The notes under the pieces are model-generated. The model had not been told where the DNA came from, searched no databases, and was given only the letters and a program-made list of their open reading frames with translations. A DNA stretch of 64,000 nt, taken from positions 1,777,183-1,841,182 of the forward strand of contig NW_020194512.1 of NCBI RefSeq assembly GCF_002865645.1, written 5' to 3'. Of this stretch, positions 34,282 to 47,210 are shown one piece after another. Every line of letters begins with the position of its first letter. The first letter of the stretch is position 1. A program made the position numbers and the translations under genes. The stretch comes from Hyaloscypha bicolor E (Eukaryota; Ascomycota; Leotiomycetes; Helotiales; Hyaloscyphaceae).

Positions 34282-37200
34282 CTATTTCCCTTCTCCTATT
34301 TCCTCTCCTATTTCCTTCCCTATTTCCTCCCTTATTTCTACTTCTTCTACTTCTTTCACTTCTATACTTTGCTTAATATGCCATTTTCTTATATATATAC
34401 TAGTTTCTTTTAAGAATACTAGTATATTTAATATCCCAATTTCCGTATATAATAGTAGTTATAGATTAAAAGTACTAGCTTCTAAGCTCTCTTTAAATAG
34501 ACTAAATAGTCTAAGTTATTCCTCTCTATATAGTATATAGTATAAAAGGAGGTACTTTATATTCTTAGTCTTTCTATATTTATATTTATTATTAGATATT
34601 ATATTTAGCCTATATAAATAGGACTTTAAATATCCGTAGCCTAGCTTTAGCTAGAAGAAGACACTAGCTAGAGGCCTAAATATTCCAGAAAATAGGTTTA
34701 TCTTTCTGAATACTTTTTATAAATATATATTACTATATAATTCTAGCTAGGTTTTCGGTTTAGTATAAGATTCTAAAAGTAGTCTATACTCTAGTTTCTT
34801 AACTTTATTAATTTTAATCCCTAGGAAAGCAAAGGAGGTTTTTACTAATTCAGGTTCTAATATAGGAGAAGTAGTACCTAGCTTAGCTAGTATGTCTGCT
34901 TCTTCGTTTCCTATTATATTTATATATCCTGGAACCCAGATTAGTTCTATATTAGCTCCTTTAGCTTTAAGGGCCTTAGTAGCTAATATAGCTCTAATCT
35001 ATTAACTTTAACCGGGCTTATTAGAAGGAGTTTTTAGTCTCAGTAAACTAGCTTGGTTATCTATATAGATATTAAAAAGCTCTCCTCTTTTTGCTTTACT
35101 ACTAGTATATTTAATAGCCCTAGTAATACCTTCTAGTTCTCCGTTATAGACTATAGTACTAGCTCCTATATTCTGGCTTTCTTTATATTTAGCTATAACC
35201 GGAATATAAGGAGTTTCGTAACTATAAACTGCGAGCCCTAGGCCTACTCCAATTCCTTTTTTAGTTTGAGATCTATCTATATATATAGATAGTATAAAGC
35301 TACTATTATATAAAGTCTTTAGGTAGAAATTATATAATATAGTAGTTTCTTTCTTTAGCTCTTTTAATATAGTAATTTTATAAAGCACTTCTCTATTTCA
35401 GGGAGCAAAATAAAAGTATCTTATAGTTTCTAGATCTCTAGAATCTACTAAATTACTAATAGAATCTACTATAGTTTCTATTTGAGACTTTTTAGCCAAG
35501 TAATCTCGCTTTAGATTAGTATTTAGACTATAAATAGAGTCTATATCAGATTCTATTACTTCTAAATCTCTAGATCTTTAGAAGAACTTCTCAAACTCTA
35601 GTCTAATAGGGTATTTTAGACTTAGTTTAAGGATATAGAAGGCATATTAATATTAACTATAGTTTAGCCTTATAATAGGTGAAACTAAAGCTAATTCGAC
35701 CTTTATAGAAATAATAGAAGTAGTTTTGAATACTCCTAGGGTTTTCTTTAGGGCTAGGTTTTAAATCGCCTATAAAGGCCGAATTTGAGCTTTGCTTTTA
35801 GTCTTCTACTATAGTATAGAATTATAGTCTATTATACTAGTAATACAGGCTAAATATAGCTATCTAATTATAAAAGAGAATAAGCTATATAATATATTTA
35901 TAAGTCTTTATATCCTATAAAAGGCTTGTTTTGCTTTAGATATCCTATAGGCTATATATTCCTTAAATCTAAGATTTTTATTAAAATAGATCCCTAGTCA
36001 TTTAACTACTTTACTAGGGGAAACTAGTTCCCTATTAGATAGTTTTAGACTAGGCTTATTTTTGGAATTATTAAAATAAATAAGCTCTGTTTTATCTATA
36101 TTAAAGCTAATAGTATTCTTTTTCTCTAAGTTAACTATATTCTTTACTTCCTATTCTAGGGTCTTTATATTCTTTTTAAGACTTTTAGAAGCGGTAATAA
36201 GGGATATATTATCTAAATAGGATCTGAATTTAATATTTACTAACTTAAATAAGTCTCGAATATAGATAAGGAATAATATAAGAAATATAGGGCTATCTTA
36301 TAAAATACTAGTAAGTATAGACCTAAATACTTCTATACTATTATTAAAAGCTAGTTATAATACTTGGTTATCTAGAAATAATAATACCCAGAGAATAAGG
36401 CTAGTAAGTAGTAATAAACTAATTATAATCTATAATAGCCTATTCTTGGATATATAATCGAAAGCGCCTTTAATATCTAGAAATAAAATACTAGTTTTTA
36501 GCTTATAGGACTTATTTAATTCTATTTCATTTTATAATAGTAAAGTAGTATTAATAGCTGACTTATAGAGCCTACCTCCTATTTGGGAGTAATATAGTAG
36601 GTTACTAGTCTCGGCTAAATAGCTAAGTCGCCTAGCTAGTATTCTCTCAGAAACCTTCCCTAAGTAATTAAGTAAAGAAATAACTCGATATACTTTAGAT
36701 AGGAAATAGTTTAGTTTCCCTGATTTCTTTAGAATAAAGCTAGCAGCTTGTTTCCAGACTTTAGGGTAGTATTCCTTATTAATAAATAAGAAGTATAGCC
36801 TATAAAAGATATCTGGAAAAGCTTTATAAGTATAAACTATAATCTCTTAAGTAACTAAATCTGGTCCAGGGGTTTTCCCTTTTATCTTAGAGATACAGGC
36901 TTATTCTAGCTCTATTTTAGATAAAATAGACCAGTCCCACTTTAAGCTAGGCCTATAGTCTATTAGACTAATAGGTACTATAATAGAAAGAAGTAAGAAA
37001 AGTATAGTTCTAAAGATATTATACTTCTTTTAGAAAGTCGATTTTAGCTTATTTAAACTATTATCTAAGATACTAGAAATAGGTTAATATATAGTATCTT
37101 TAGTATATTTTATAGCTTTAAAAATCGACTAGAAGTCTTTATTCTCTAAGAACTTATTCTAGTATACTAGCTTAGTACTCTTAATAGTATTAAAATAGGT

Positions 37201-38235
37201 GTTTTTTATATTTTGGAGTTCTTATTTATAAAGAGTATATTCTAAAGCTTTAGACTTACGGCTATAGTATAGTACTAATTTATATAAGATCTTTAAGTTC
37301 TTATTTTATTAGGATTTAGAATACAGACTAGTAATAGATTTTGGAATACTATTACTAGCTACTTCTATTATTCTATTAGTAAAGTCTTTTATTAATAGGT
37401 CTAGTTTATAATTTCCAGATATACTAGTAAATAGAAAGGATATATTCTTAAGGCTATTAATAAGGTAGCTTATAAATTTAGCCCAGTCCGCTTTCTTAGT
37501 ATTAAATCTGACTGGATTAGAACTAGAGCTATAAGTCGACTTACTAATAGTAAATAGAACCCCGAAGTAATTAGAACCTAAGTCTAGTAATACTTACCAG
37601 TCTTTAATCTTAGTTACTATTCCACTAGTAGTAAAACTTAAATCTAATACGGAAGGAATAAATATATTAGGTCTATAGAAGGTACCTTCCCCTGGTTTAT
37701 TTAATAGCCTTAGAGAATAGTTCTCTATATAGCTAATTAAATAAATTATATAACTGCTTTGAGATTTAAGGAAATCTTACTAAGGATAATATATATTAAA
37801 ATTACCTAGTAATAAAGAGCTATTATAGAAAGTAATAGGTAAGATATTCTCTCTTAATATAGTCAATATACTATTAGGGTTTTCTGAATGAATTATATTA
37901 TAGAAATTAATTAGCTGCATTTTTAGTATACCTAGACTTAAGTCTATAATTAAGTAATCAGGATTACTTAGTGAGTTTGAGGCTAGACTAGCTTATAGTT
38001 CGCAAGCTATATAAAATAGGGTTCTAGGCCTCAGGGTACCATAATTCGGGAGTATTTAGAAATAGCTAGAGTATATAATAGAACGATATTCCCGATTATT
38101 ATTCCCTGCTATTACCCAAGGCTCCTAGATTACTAAAACTTTAATATCCAGTTCTATAGCTATTTATAAGACGTTTTTAGTAGTAGAGCTATTACGATTT
38201 ATATTAACTTGTAGTACTTTAATATAGCTACTTAT
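34282..38235 (-). pseudogene. LINE copy 2 ORF2, RIP-inactivated
   Basis: 1318 codons in register from a former ATG (ATA at 38235-38233) to TAG at 34284-34282. The RT box is YLDN at 36208-36219, 672 codons from the start as in copy 3. An open stretch at 35008-35388 covers the RNase H start (SIYIDRSQTKKGIG, then ELEGITRAIK and IYIDNQASLL); the canonical DGS here reads DRS. The 54 bp deleted in copy 1 are present (near 37160-37215). Four C-terminal 4-residue repeat units. Confidence 0.85.
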
Positions 38236-39862
38236 TAATAGTAATAGTAGGAATCATAGTAGTAGTAGCTTTTTTAATTACTAAGTAAACCTTATATAGC
38301 TTAGAACTAGCTAAGTAGGCAGTACTTAAGTAATTAGAGTATTTAGTAGTTATGTAGAGGTATTTTTTACCCTTCTTCTTACAAATAGAGTAAAAATGGT
38401 TCTCAGTCACGTGACCCTTATTATATAGTAAGTACTTAGGTTCCTTTTTATAAATAGAATCTAAGTGCCTGTACCCTATATACCTAGTATACTATATAGT
38501 ACTAGAAATAGTATGGTATTTTACTACTTTAGTAGAGATCCCGGCTATAAGGAGTCTATTTTTAATAGCTCTATTAGCTTGAATCTCGGTAGGGAATGCC
38601 ATTATTACTAAACCGGCTCGCTGGAGGCCTGAGTCTCTTTTCTCCTTAGAAGTAGCCTAATAGGGCTGGCTAATAGGCTCTAGTCCCTTATTAAAGGTCT
38701 TGATTTCTTCTAGGACTAAGTCTATTCCTTCGGGTATATTAAACTTATAAATAGGTAGACCGTAGATAATAACTTTATACTAAGATTCTCCTTTTTATAT
38801 ACTTGTAACTAAGGGAAGTACCCCCTTTATAATAGCTTGATTTTAAACCAGAAAGTCAGAGTTGAATTCGGGAGTAGTATTAACTATAATATTACCCTTC
38901 GAGGAAAGAGAAACCATAGAAATTACTAGTCCCTTAATTCCCTTAGAGCGGAAAGCAGTATTAAGCGAATTGCGAGTTAAAATAGTAGAGAACGAGCTAG
39001 CCTGCTCTATATGAGCTAGTAGAAAGGTACATTTCCTAGAGAGGGCTATAGATCTGGTATTACGAGTACTAGAACCACTAGTGTCACGTGCACTGGGTGA
39101 TTTATTAGTGCCACGAGTACTACTGCCACTAGTAAGTATACTAGGGCCTTTTCCTCCCTAATTTTTAGACTTAGTATATAATACTAAAGTCCAGTTCTTT
39201 TCCGAATATAATTCCGAGTATATTTATAGTTCTTGAGTAGCGATTTTAGCCCAAGTAGGCTTTCCGGAGGTAGTTTTAGCTTGAGTAGCTAGCTTGGCTT
39301 GAGTTCTTAACTGAATTTCGATCCGTTTAGTAGTATTTTCGAGGTTTGCTACCTGTAAAGCTAGTAAAGTACTAGTATGGCGGATATGGCCGAATTTTGT
39401 ATATTCCCTAAAGATTTCTACTAAATCTAGTAGTCGAGATTACTAGTTATATAACGGAGTAATAGTAATGGCTTTGACTATTAAGTCCCGGGCTTAATGA
39501 ATTAGTAATTTAACTTTATTTAAAGCTTGATTCTGGTATTAGTAATAGTTTCCGTGGTTTTAGTATTCCTTATTAATATTGCTATTAATATTGCTTATAC
39601 TAGGGCTATGCTTTAGCCCGTTCTGGAAGTAGCTCAGTCGAGCCGCACTAGCTGAATTAGGCTAAGGAAAAGGGGCTACGAGTTCGTCTAAAGAGATGGG
39701 ATTTATAGCTAAATCAAATGCGAATTAAGCTCCTTGGCTAAACCGAGCTAGTGGGGAGCTAGTGGGTAGCTCTAGTTCCTCGCTAGGGCCCTCTGGAAGC
39801 TCTCCGAGCTCTTGAAAGTCGATGGGAGGGGGGCTAGAGCCCGGGGGATCAGGGGGGGCCAT
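38228..39862 (-). pseudogene. LINE copy 2 ORF1, RIP-inactivated
   Basis: ATG at 39862-39860 (CAT on the plus strand) to TAG at 38230-38228 is 1635 bases, exactly the length in copy 1, so there is no net frameshift. Stops arise from point changes. The start is MAPPDPPGSSPPPIDF, Pro-rich as in copy 1. The last Cys/His cluster near 38228-38410 has decayed (NHFYSICKKKGKKY). A duplicated GCTATTAATATT motif lies near 39575 where copy 1 has GATATCGATAGC. Confidence 0.8.
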
Positions 39863-40034
39863 TTAGCCTGTTCTAGCTCTACTTATAGTAGGTTCTAGAG
39901 CCTGGGGCCAAAGGGCTGAGGTATATTGAGTGAGTTCTGAAGGTGGGTGAAGTGTGGGTATGAAAGTAAGGGAGGTAAAAAACCGGGAAAAAAAGTCCTT
40001 TAGATTTAACTATTTAATAAGAATCTAATTAATA

Positions 40035-41167
40035 TCTATAAATCTACTCTATAATACCAGAAAACTTTATAGAAACTCTATAAGTACTCAGATAATATAA
40101 CAGGGTATTACTAGCCAAATTCCATGATACCTAATCTAGTACAAGTAAAAATACTATATAAATAACTATAAGAACTGGATTTCCCAGTTCACTAGTACTA
40201 AATACTCATTTATATTACCTATATTAATAATATATAGCTTTCTAGCAGAGATTACAGGCAGGCTAATTAGTATATCTGAGCTATAAGACTTAATAATTAA
40301 GAGATCCAGAAGCTTATCTCTCTTATTTATAAACCGGATTAGATATACCAGAGTAAATAGATAATAGCTAGTAGGCTAGAATAAAGTATACTTATATATA
40401 TAAATGTCTTTAATTTAGGCCATGCCCCCAGAATACTTAATATAGTTACTGCGAGATAGAATAATTCATTATTTAGTAGTTCTGAAAATGTCTTATATTA
40501 GCTAAAACCCTTATTAAATACTATATTTCTCTATACTTCTTGTAATATTTAGTTATGGGAAAGAAAAATAACTTATACTACTATTAAAATACTATAATAA
40601 AAATAGAGCAAAATACTAAGAAATATAATAAGAAATATATAAACTATTATAGAATATATAAATATTATATTTAGAAGCTGATTTTTAATATATTAAAAAG
40701 TAGTAAACTCTAGCTTTCTCGTAATTAACTCTTTATATTCTAAATATGAGATTTAATAGAATAAAATAGTATTCTAGTATTTATATTCTTAGTATTATAA
40801 GATTTCTAAAGATTCTTATATCTAAAAATAGTAAGGCATTACTAATAAGCCTAATAATATAACTTTTGAGCTTTTATTAGCTAATTTGAATATCTTAGAG
40901 TACCTTATTTAAGCCAGAAGCATAACTCTCTCCTGCCTTTAGAGGCTAGAAAAACCCCTGTTTTATACTAAGATAAGGAAAAATTTATAAAAATTTATAT
41001 TTAGTACTTCTAGTTCTTTACTAAGCTATATAAATAGGAAAGAATTAGCCAGATTTATCTAGAAATAGTAATTAAGGAAAAGTAAAAGAAGCTAAATATA
41101 TTATATATTATTTAAAAAGTAGAGAAAAAGTAAATAATTATATAATTCTTCCTAAAAGTAGTATTAG
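40035..41167. other. Unassigned degraded sequence between LINE copy 2 and repeat R1
   Basis: Before the LINE insertions this was probably contiguous with 33851-34010. The first 500 bp have no coding look. At about 40860-41160 the plus strand reads through stops as a Gln/Lys-rich stretch (PYLSQKHNSLLPLEARKT, later RISQIYLEIVIKEKQKK), suggesting a dead element gene that I cannot name. Confidence 0.4.
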
Positions 41168-42166
41168 TATCGGAATAGTCGGAATTAATAGAGGGGTATA
41201 GTCTTAAAGACTAAAGTAAAGTAAAGTAAGGTAAGGTTTTAGATTATAAACCAAAGAGTAGAGTAATTTTAAAGTACTATTCGAGTGCTTGATTTTCTGG
41301 TTCTAAGGAGGGAAATCTAGCTACTTAAATAATAAAATCTAGCTATACCAAACTACAAGAATAACTCATAACTCTACTAATTATAATAAGCACGGCCTAT
41401 AAATCTATGAATTATTAGAAATCAAATTATAAGACGGCTAAATAAATATCCCCATTAAATCGTAATTATGGCTTAATAGATACCCCGATCTTATAAACCG
41501 AATTCTTAGTTCCAAATCCAAGTCACGTTCTTAATTAGTTAAGAGCTTACTATCTCCCCCCTTGAATACTTATAGTGGGTCCTTTAGTAACGCCACACCC
41601 TGAAACCTCGTTTATAACCCCTAACTAGGAAATATCAGGTGCTATCCAGAATCACTATTAGCCATATACCCTTGAGTTAGTTAGTACAGGAGTGGTGTTA
41701 TCTCAGGACCCACTGTAAGTATTTAAGGGGGGGATAGTACTAAAAAATTGTATTCTTAATTAGCTAAGAGCTTACTAAGAAATCACGTTCTCAATTAGCT
41801 AAGAACTTACTAAGAGATTTTAGCCACTTATAAGAGGGCTCTCTTAGATAAGAAATAAAATAGCCCGATAAGACTAGTTTAATTTTTATAATTTATAGTT
41901 ATTAGTTAACTATTTAATATAAAAATTTAAGTCTTTATAGAATAATAATTCTTAAGTTAAAGACTTTTTAAATCTCTTAATTATTACTTTAATTTTGAAA
42001 ATTAATAATTAAAGTAATTATTAATTAAAATAGATTTTGTTTTAAATATAAAATACTATATATAATAATATACTATATAAAAAGGTTCTAGTATTTTTTA
42101 TTTAATATATAATAACTTATATTATTAAAGAAAGTAATATATAAATAATCTTTAATTATTTAAATA
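41168..42166 (-). repeat. Repeat family R, copy R1 (inverted relative to R2 and R3)
   Basis: The reverse complement matches R2 (49635-50407) and R3 (51450-52217). After removing a 188-bp MITE with its TA duplication and one extra 35-bp internal unit, its length is 774 bp against 773 and 768. Ends read TATCGGAATAGTCGG and TTATTTAAATA. TA...TA ends would suit an LTR whose TG...CA was changed by RIP. It contains a short AGTAA pentanucleotide run near 41213. Confidence 0.8.
41550..41737. mobile_element. 188-bp MITE with imperfect ~45-bp TIRs and TA target duplication
   Basis: The left end CTATCTCCCCCCTTGAATA and the reverse complement of the right end, CTATCCCCCCCTTAAATA, match on for about 45 bp (both continue ACTTA-AGTGGGTCCT). 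The element is bracketed by TA on both sides, and R2 and R3 show the same site without it (GAGCTTACTAAG). The interior is GC-normal and hardly touched by RIP. It has no coding capacity; TA duplication points to the Tc1/mariner-pogo superfamily as the source of transposase. Confidence 0.85.
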
Positions 42167-45100
42167 TAATAATTAGAAATAGTTATATATTCCTAAAAAA
42201 AAATAGATATTTTTAAATAATAAGACGTTTTTTAACGGATTTAGACTTGATTTATAAAAGCTTTATATTTCCCTTAATTTACTTATTAGAAAAATTCAAA
42301 ATCCTTATTATAGAATAAACTTAATATATAAATAGTATAATATTTACTATTTAAAAATCTAGAGATATTTACTACTTGAAATTCTTTAGTAAAGGCTAAT
42401 AGTAGTTAATATATATAAATCCCTTAGTACTAACTCCTAAAATAGACTGCGAAATTATAGAATTATAAAGTATTACTAATACTATAATAATATTATAAAG
42501 CTTAAATCAGGTGAATTTTAATAAAGAAGCCCTATAGTTACGAGAATTCTTATAGAAAAACTATTTAAATTACGAGAGTTCTTATAAGAAAGAAATCCAG
42601 AACTCTTAGTTATATACTAATATAGTATTCTTAGTTATATAGAACCCTTAGTTATATAGTAATAGTATTTTTAGTTATATAGAACCCTTAGTTATATAAT
42701 AATAGTATTTTTAGTTATATAGAATTCTTAGTTATATAGTAATAATAGTATTCTTAGTTATAGATATAATAAATATAAGCTATAAGACTATAAGTAATAA
42801 GTACCAAGGTAACTTTACTACTATAAATCATTATATAAAATACAGAATTTAGCTCATTGTCTCGCCCTAATTTAAATCCTAAACTATACTATAGAACTAT
42901 TACTAATTTATTAGAAATATTATAGAGGCTCTCTATAGTATAATCGGATAAGAAAAGTACAGGTTCTAGAAAGCTCTAGAAATAATAAATTACTAGATCT
43001 CAGTCTTATAAGATTAAAATAAGGTTAAAAAGCACGAGCTATTACTATAATTCTGCCTAGTAAGGTTATAATATTAGCTCTAATTTACTAGATTAGGGAT
43101 TATTAGGTCTGATCTACTAAACCAGAGTTCTAAAAGTATAATAGAATTATTATATAATATTATATAATAGGATATATAAATAGTATATAGGGAAAATAAG
43201 AGTTAGTAGCTCTAAAGTCCAAAGTAATTAATAAAATTATATACTTATAAGTTAGTAAATACTAATTTCTTGGTCCAGAATAACTATTTCTTCCCAAACT
43301 TATATATATTCTTATACTTATACTTAGATTAGTATGCCTTATAAAGAAGTATTATAAATTATTAGAAGCAAGAGAAATTATTAAGATCTATAGTTTTAAC
43401 CGGGAATTTTAATATATTTCGGGCAAATACTATAGTAATATAGCCTATAGCTATAGGATTAAGGTAGGTTTTTGAATCTATAAGAAGTATCTTATTCTTA
43501 TTAATTAAGGAATCTATTTGAAACTATAATATCTTATATTTCAAATAAAGTAAAAATAACTTAAAAAGAAACGGGTATTTCCGGTTAATCTCTTATAAGA
43601 AATTACTAATCTCTATATCTATATCCTATATATTATTACTCAGGAGTATTCTAATTATTTACTATAAATTTTCTTTATCTAATAAGGCCTTCTTAATATT
43701 TATATAATTTATACTATAAATAGCTTACTTAAAAAACCTATAGAACTAGTTAGCTAATAATACTTTTAATAATTCCAGGAATCTATAGAGATATATAAGG
43801 GCTTGGATATATATAAAGTAAATAGAGATATCGGATTTAAAATAGAAATAAGAAATTTATAGGATTCATAATATACTAAGATATTATATTAAGTAGCAGC
43901 CGTATTATATATATATTCCTGTTTTGCCTCTAGAACTCTTAAAAATAGATCTATAATAGAAATATAGCCTTATAAACCTATATAATATCTGAAAAGTTCT
44001 ATTAAAATAGGGAAATTATAATATTATATAATTAGATTTATAGGATTCTAGAATTACTAAGTCTTATAATATACTTCTATAAAACTAAGCTAGGAAACTC
44101 GAGATCTTAAAAACGCCTCAGATTAAGGAAATACAGGTATATTAAATAGAAAATAAGGAAAATAAGCCCTAATAATAATATAAAAGATATTAAAATCAAG
44201 TAATAAATATATAAAGACTATAATAAAGTAATTACTAGAGAAACTTAGGTATTTTAACTAAAAGCCGAGAATTTACTTGAAATAATAAATAATAGGAATT
44301 TTAGGGCAAAATATATAAAAATATATTATTTACTAATACTTATTCTCTTTAATTAATATATTATATAAGCTAGGAAATATATACTAGTTTATTATTTTAG
44401 TATAATAGAATTTAATATAGATATTAGAATAATAAATATTATTAAGGTATTACTATTACTTGTTTTTAAGTTACTAACTTTCTTTAGCTAACTTAGTTCT
44501 TAATTTTAATAGTATCTTAAAAACTGGGATTAGTATAGTAGTTCTAGAGCTAGTAGCTAGAATAGCTAAGCCTTTATTTTCCCGGACTTTCTTAATATAT
44601 TTTAAGGTATATTTATAAAGCTTTTAATATCTAGTTCTTTTCTTTAATACTAAAGTATTAAATTACTTCTTATCTTTAGCTGAAATTTAAGTACCTATAA
44701 ATAAATTATTACTTTTAGTAATAGCTATATAACTAGATATAATATAACTCTAAGGGTTTTCCTATATTCTAGCTACTATAAACCAGAATTAAGGCTTAAT
44801 ATAACTTTTTTAAAGCCATTTTTATAAGAGTTCAGGAATAATAATTAATTATCTAGTATAGTTTAAAAGAGAATAGGAGCCTAAATAGTATATAGGAAAT
44901 TAGAGCCTAGCCTAGCTAGAAGAAAAGAGATATATTCTAAATAAATAATAATATTCTTTAAATACTTTTATTATTAAAATTATATCTTTAAATAGCTTAT
45001 ATATAAGCTAAAATAAACTCTAGTATTTTAAATATACTAGATCTAGTAGAAATAAAATAATAAAGTCTATTACTAGACTAATAATAGCTAATATGGGCTT

Positions 45101-45300
45101 TTTATTAAGGCCCTATTTAGTACTATACTCGTTATATACTAATTTTATAAAAAGACTATTTATATACTTATATATTATAATATTTCACGTAGTAGATTAG
45201 GGAATTAGGCTCGTGAATTAGTAGGTCTAAAGTAATAAGTATATATATAAGTAAAGACTTAATTTCGAACTTGAGGAAAGTTCTAGCTATAAGATAAAGT
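42167..45300. other. Degraded sequence right of R1, possibly the 3' part of a DNA transposon
   Basis: No open frame. Minus-strand read-through at about 44450-45100 gives coherent hydrophobic/basic stretches (for example LLLKVIIYLQVLKFQLKIR) that may belong to the transposase read at 45300-47210. The part 42800-44400 holds scattered coding-like runs that I could not assign. A tandem repeat lies at 42605-42775. Confidence 0.35.
42605..42775. repeat. Tandem repeats of TTAGTTATATAG-type units
   Basis: About three imperfect copies of a ~41-bp unit built from CCTTAGTTATATAGTAATAG and TATTTTTAGTTATATAGAA. No function apparent. Confidence 0.7.
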
Positions 45301-47210
45301 ATTCTTATATAGCCTTAGGGCTTAGTTCTAGAATATTCTAGTAATAAGTTATATACTTACTAATTAGAATCTTCTAGATACTTAGCTTATAAATTAGAGC
45401 TATATAGAATATTCTAGAACTAATAATTACTAATAATTACTAATACTTACTAATACTTATATAAGCTTATAGTAAGTTCTAGAATATACTAGAAAGTACT
45501 TATTACTAATATCTTAATATATATTATAATAATTTAATAGTAGTATTAACTATTTAAGAGTATATTATAATTTAGACTATTCTTTTTATTACTATTTATA
45601 TAATAAAAATAATAGTATTTCTTGGCTTTTATATTCTTAATATTTGTTATAATATTTTCCTTTATTAAATTAGTAAGAAAATTAAAGATAAAAATATATA
45701 TAATTATTTCCTTATTATTAATAATTATAGTAATACTCTTATTTAAAAATCTTAGGAATACTAATACCCGAATAATATTATTAATTTAAGAGCTATAGAA
45801 ACTAAGAGTAATAAAGAAAATATTAGCCTAGTAATTCTTCTCCCGAATAGTAAACCTAGTAAGTATAATATAAAAGCTTATAAAACTCCTATAACTATTT
45901 TAATAAACTTCAAATCCGTTAATAAATATCTAAATTAGTACTAAAATATATTTAGTACTAGAATTTTTAGTAATATCCCAATTTTTAAAGTACTCTTTAT
46001 TTTAAAGCTTTAATTCTAATTCTCTATAGATTAGATATAAATAATATAGCCAAGAGATATACTTTTTATTATAGAAGTCTTTAATAATATATCTAGTATA
46101 GTATTTCTTAGGAATAGGAATTTCTCTTAGAGTATTTATATTATTATTATTTTATTCTAGTAAAATTACATGGCTCCGGATTTCAGACTTATAGTCTAAC
46201 TTAATATTTTCCCGGTAATAAATAGCAGATTCTGGTATATAAAAAATCTGGTCCTAGTATAATAGTACTTTATTTTTGGTTATAGGAGGATCTATAATAT
46301 CTAGAAGCTTTTCTAGATTCTTTTACTAAGTATAATATTATTAGACTATTAAGATTACCTGACTAGAAATAATAGTATTAGATATAAAATATTACCTAAT
46401 AGTATATATATAGCCTAGAGAAAGATTTTTATTATTCTTACTAATCTTATATATAATAAAATTAGAAGAGAAAATAGGTTTCCTATTCGGATAATAAGTA
46501 TAATAGCCAGGTTAATTAGATTAAAGACTTTTATATATATAAATACTATACTTTAATCTTATTATTTACTTATATTCCAAAGCCCTAGTAGATTTTCTTA
46601 CTAATATTATAAGATATAATTAATTTAAATAAGTACTTAGGGTCGAAAAAATATAAATTCTTAGTAATAGTATTTCTAGAGGTTTTCTGCTTCTAACTAG
46701 CTAGTATAATAAGTAATTTTGCCTCTAGTAAAGGAATTACCTTAGTTCATATATTAAATAATAGTAATTACTATAGAATATGGGATTTGAGGATTTCGAG
46801 GATATTTGGAAGCTTATTAATTTCAGGAATTATTAGGCTATTTTGGCCTCTAAATATATCCAGAATTTCCTTTAAAGTTATATACTTAGGGCGAGAAATT
46901 CTAGTAATTATATAGAATAGCTCTAGAATAATTTCGATAATAAAAGGGTCCAAATTTTGGATTTTATAATATTAAATAAGTATAGAATTATTAGAATAAT
47001 CTAATTCTAGTACTATATCTTATTTCTTAGCCAAAAATGGCTCGGATTCTGCCTTATAGTCTATAGCCTCAAAAGTTATAATTAGTATAGAATTCTTTTT
47101 CTTAAGAGCTAGCTAAAAGTTATTATAGTTAGTAGCTTATTATAATTCCTCTAAATTTACCTTATTCTTATTAAAATCCTATTAAAAGTCAAAAATCACG
47201 TGATTTTATA
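45300..47210 (-). pseudogene. Remnant of a large DNA-transposon transposase (Plavaka/KDZ-like, family uncertain)
   Basis: Minus-strand read-through, with one frame change near 46580, gives ordered blocks. First comes ITRISRPKYITLKEILDIF with RGQNSLIIPEINKLPNIL (open at 46771-46953). Then NLYFFDPKYLFKLI and ISKKIYQGFG (about 46570-46665), NRKPIFSSNFIIYK (about 46480), a catalytic-core-like FINGFEVYQNSYRSF (about 45870-45925) and INNKEIIIYIFIFNFLTNL (about 45690-45740). This order resembles long fungal cut-and-paste transposases of the Plavaka and KDZ type, where the core normally has Asp in the position read as INGF; here it is Asn, again a T-G to T-A change. Family assignment is from memory of such proteins. 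The element is clearly inactive. Confidence 0.5.

Larger units (their letters stand above)
34024..40021 (-). mobile_element. Full-length Tad1-type LINE, copy 2
   Basis: Same structure as copy 1 on the opposite strand: 5' end near 39990-40021, ORF1 39862 down to 38228, ORF2 38235 down to 34282, 3' UTR and an A-rich, AAAAT-interrupted tail ending near 34024. A candidate target duplication is AACCTAATTAATA (34011-34023) and AATCTAATTAATA (40022-40034), again differing by C to T. Its 3' end faces the 3' end of copy 1 across about 185 bp. Confidence 0.85.

Noticed and set aside
41517..41820. Regular 35-bp repeats looked like a small CRISPR-like array
   Set aside because: Units are directly abutting with no spacers, number two or three, and lie inside a dispersed fungal repeat (R1-R3).
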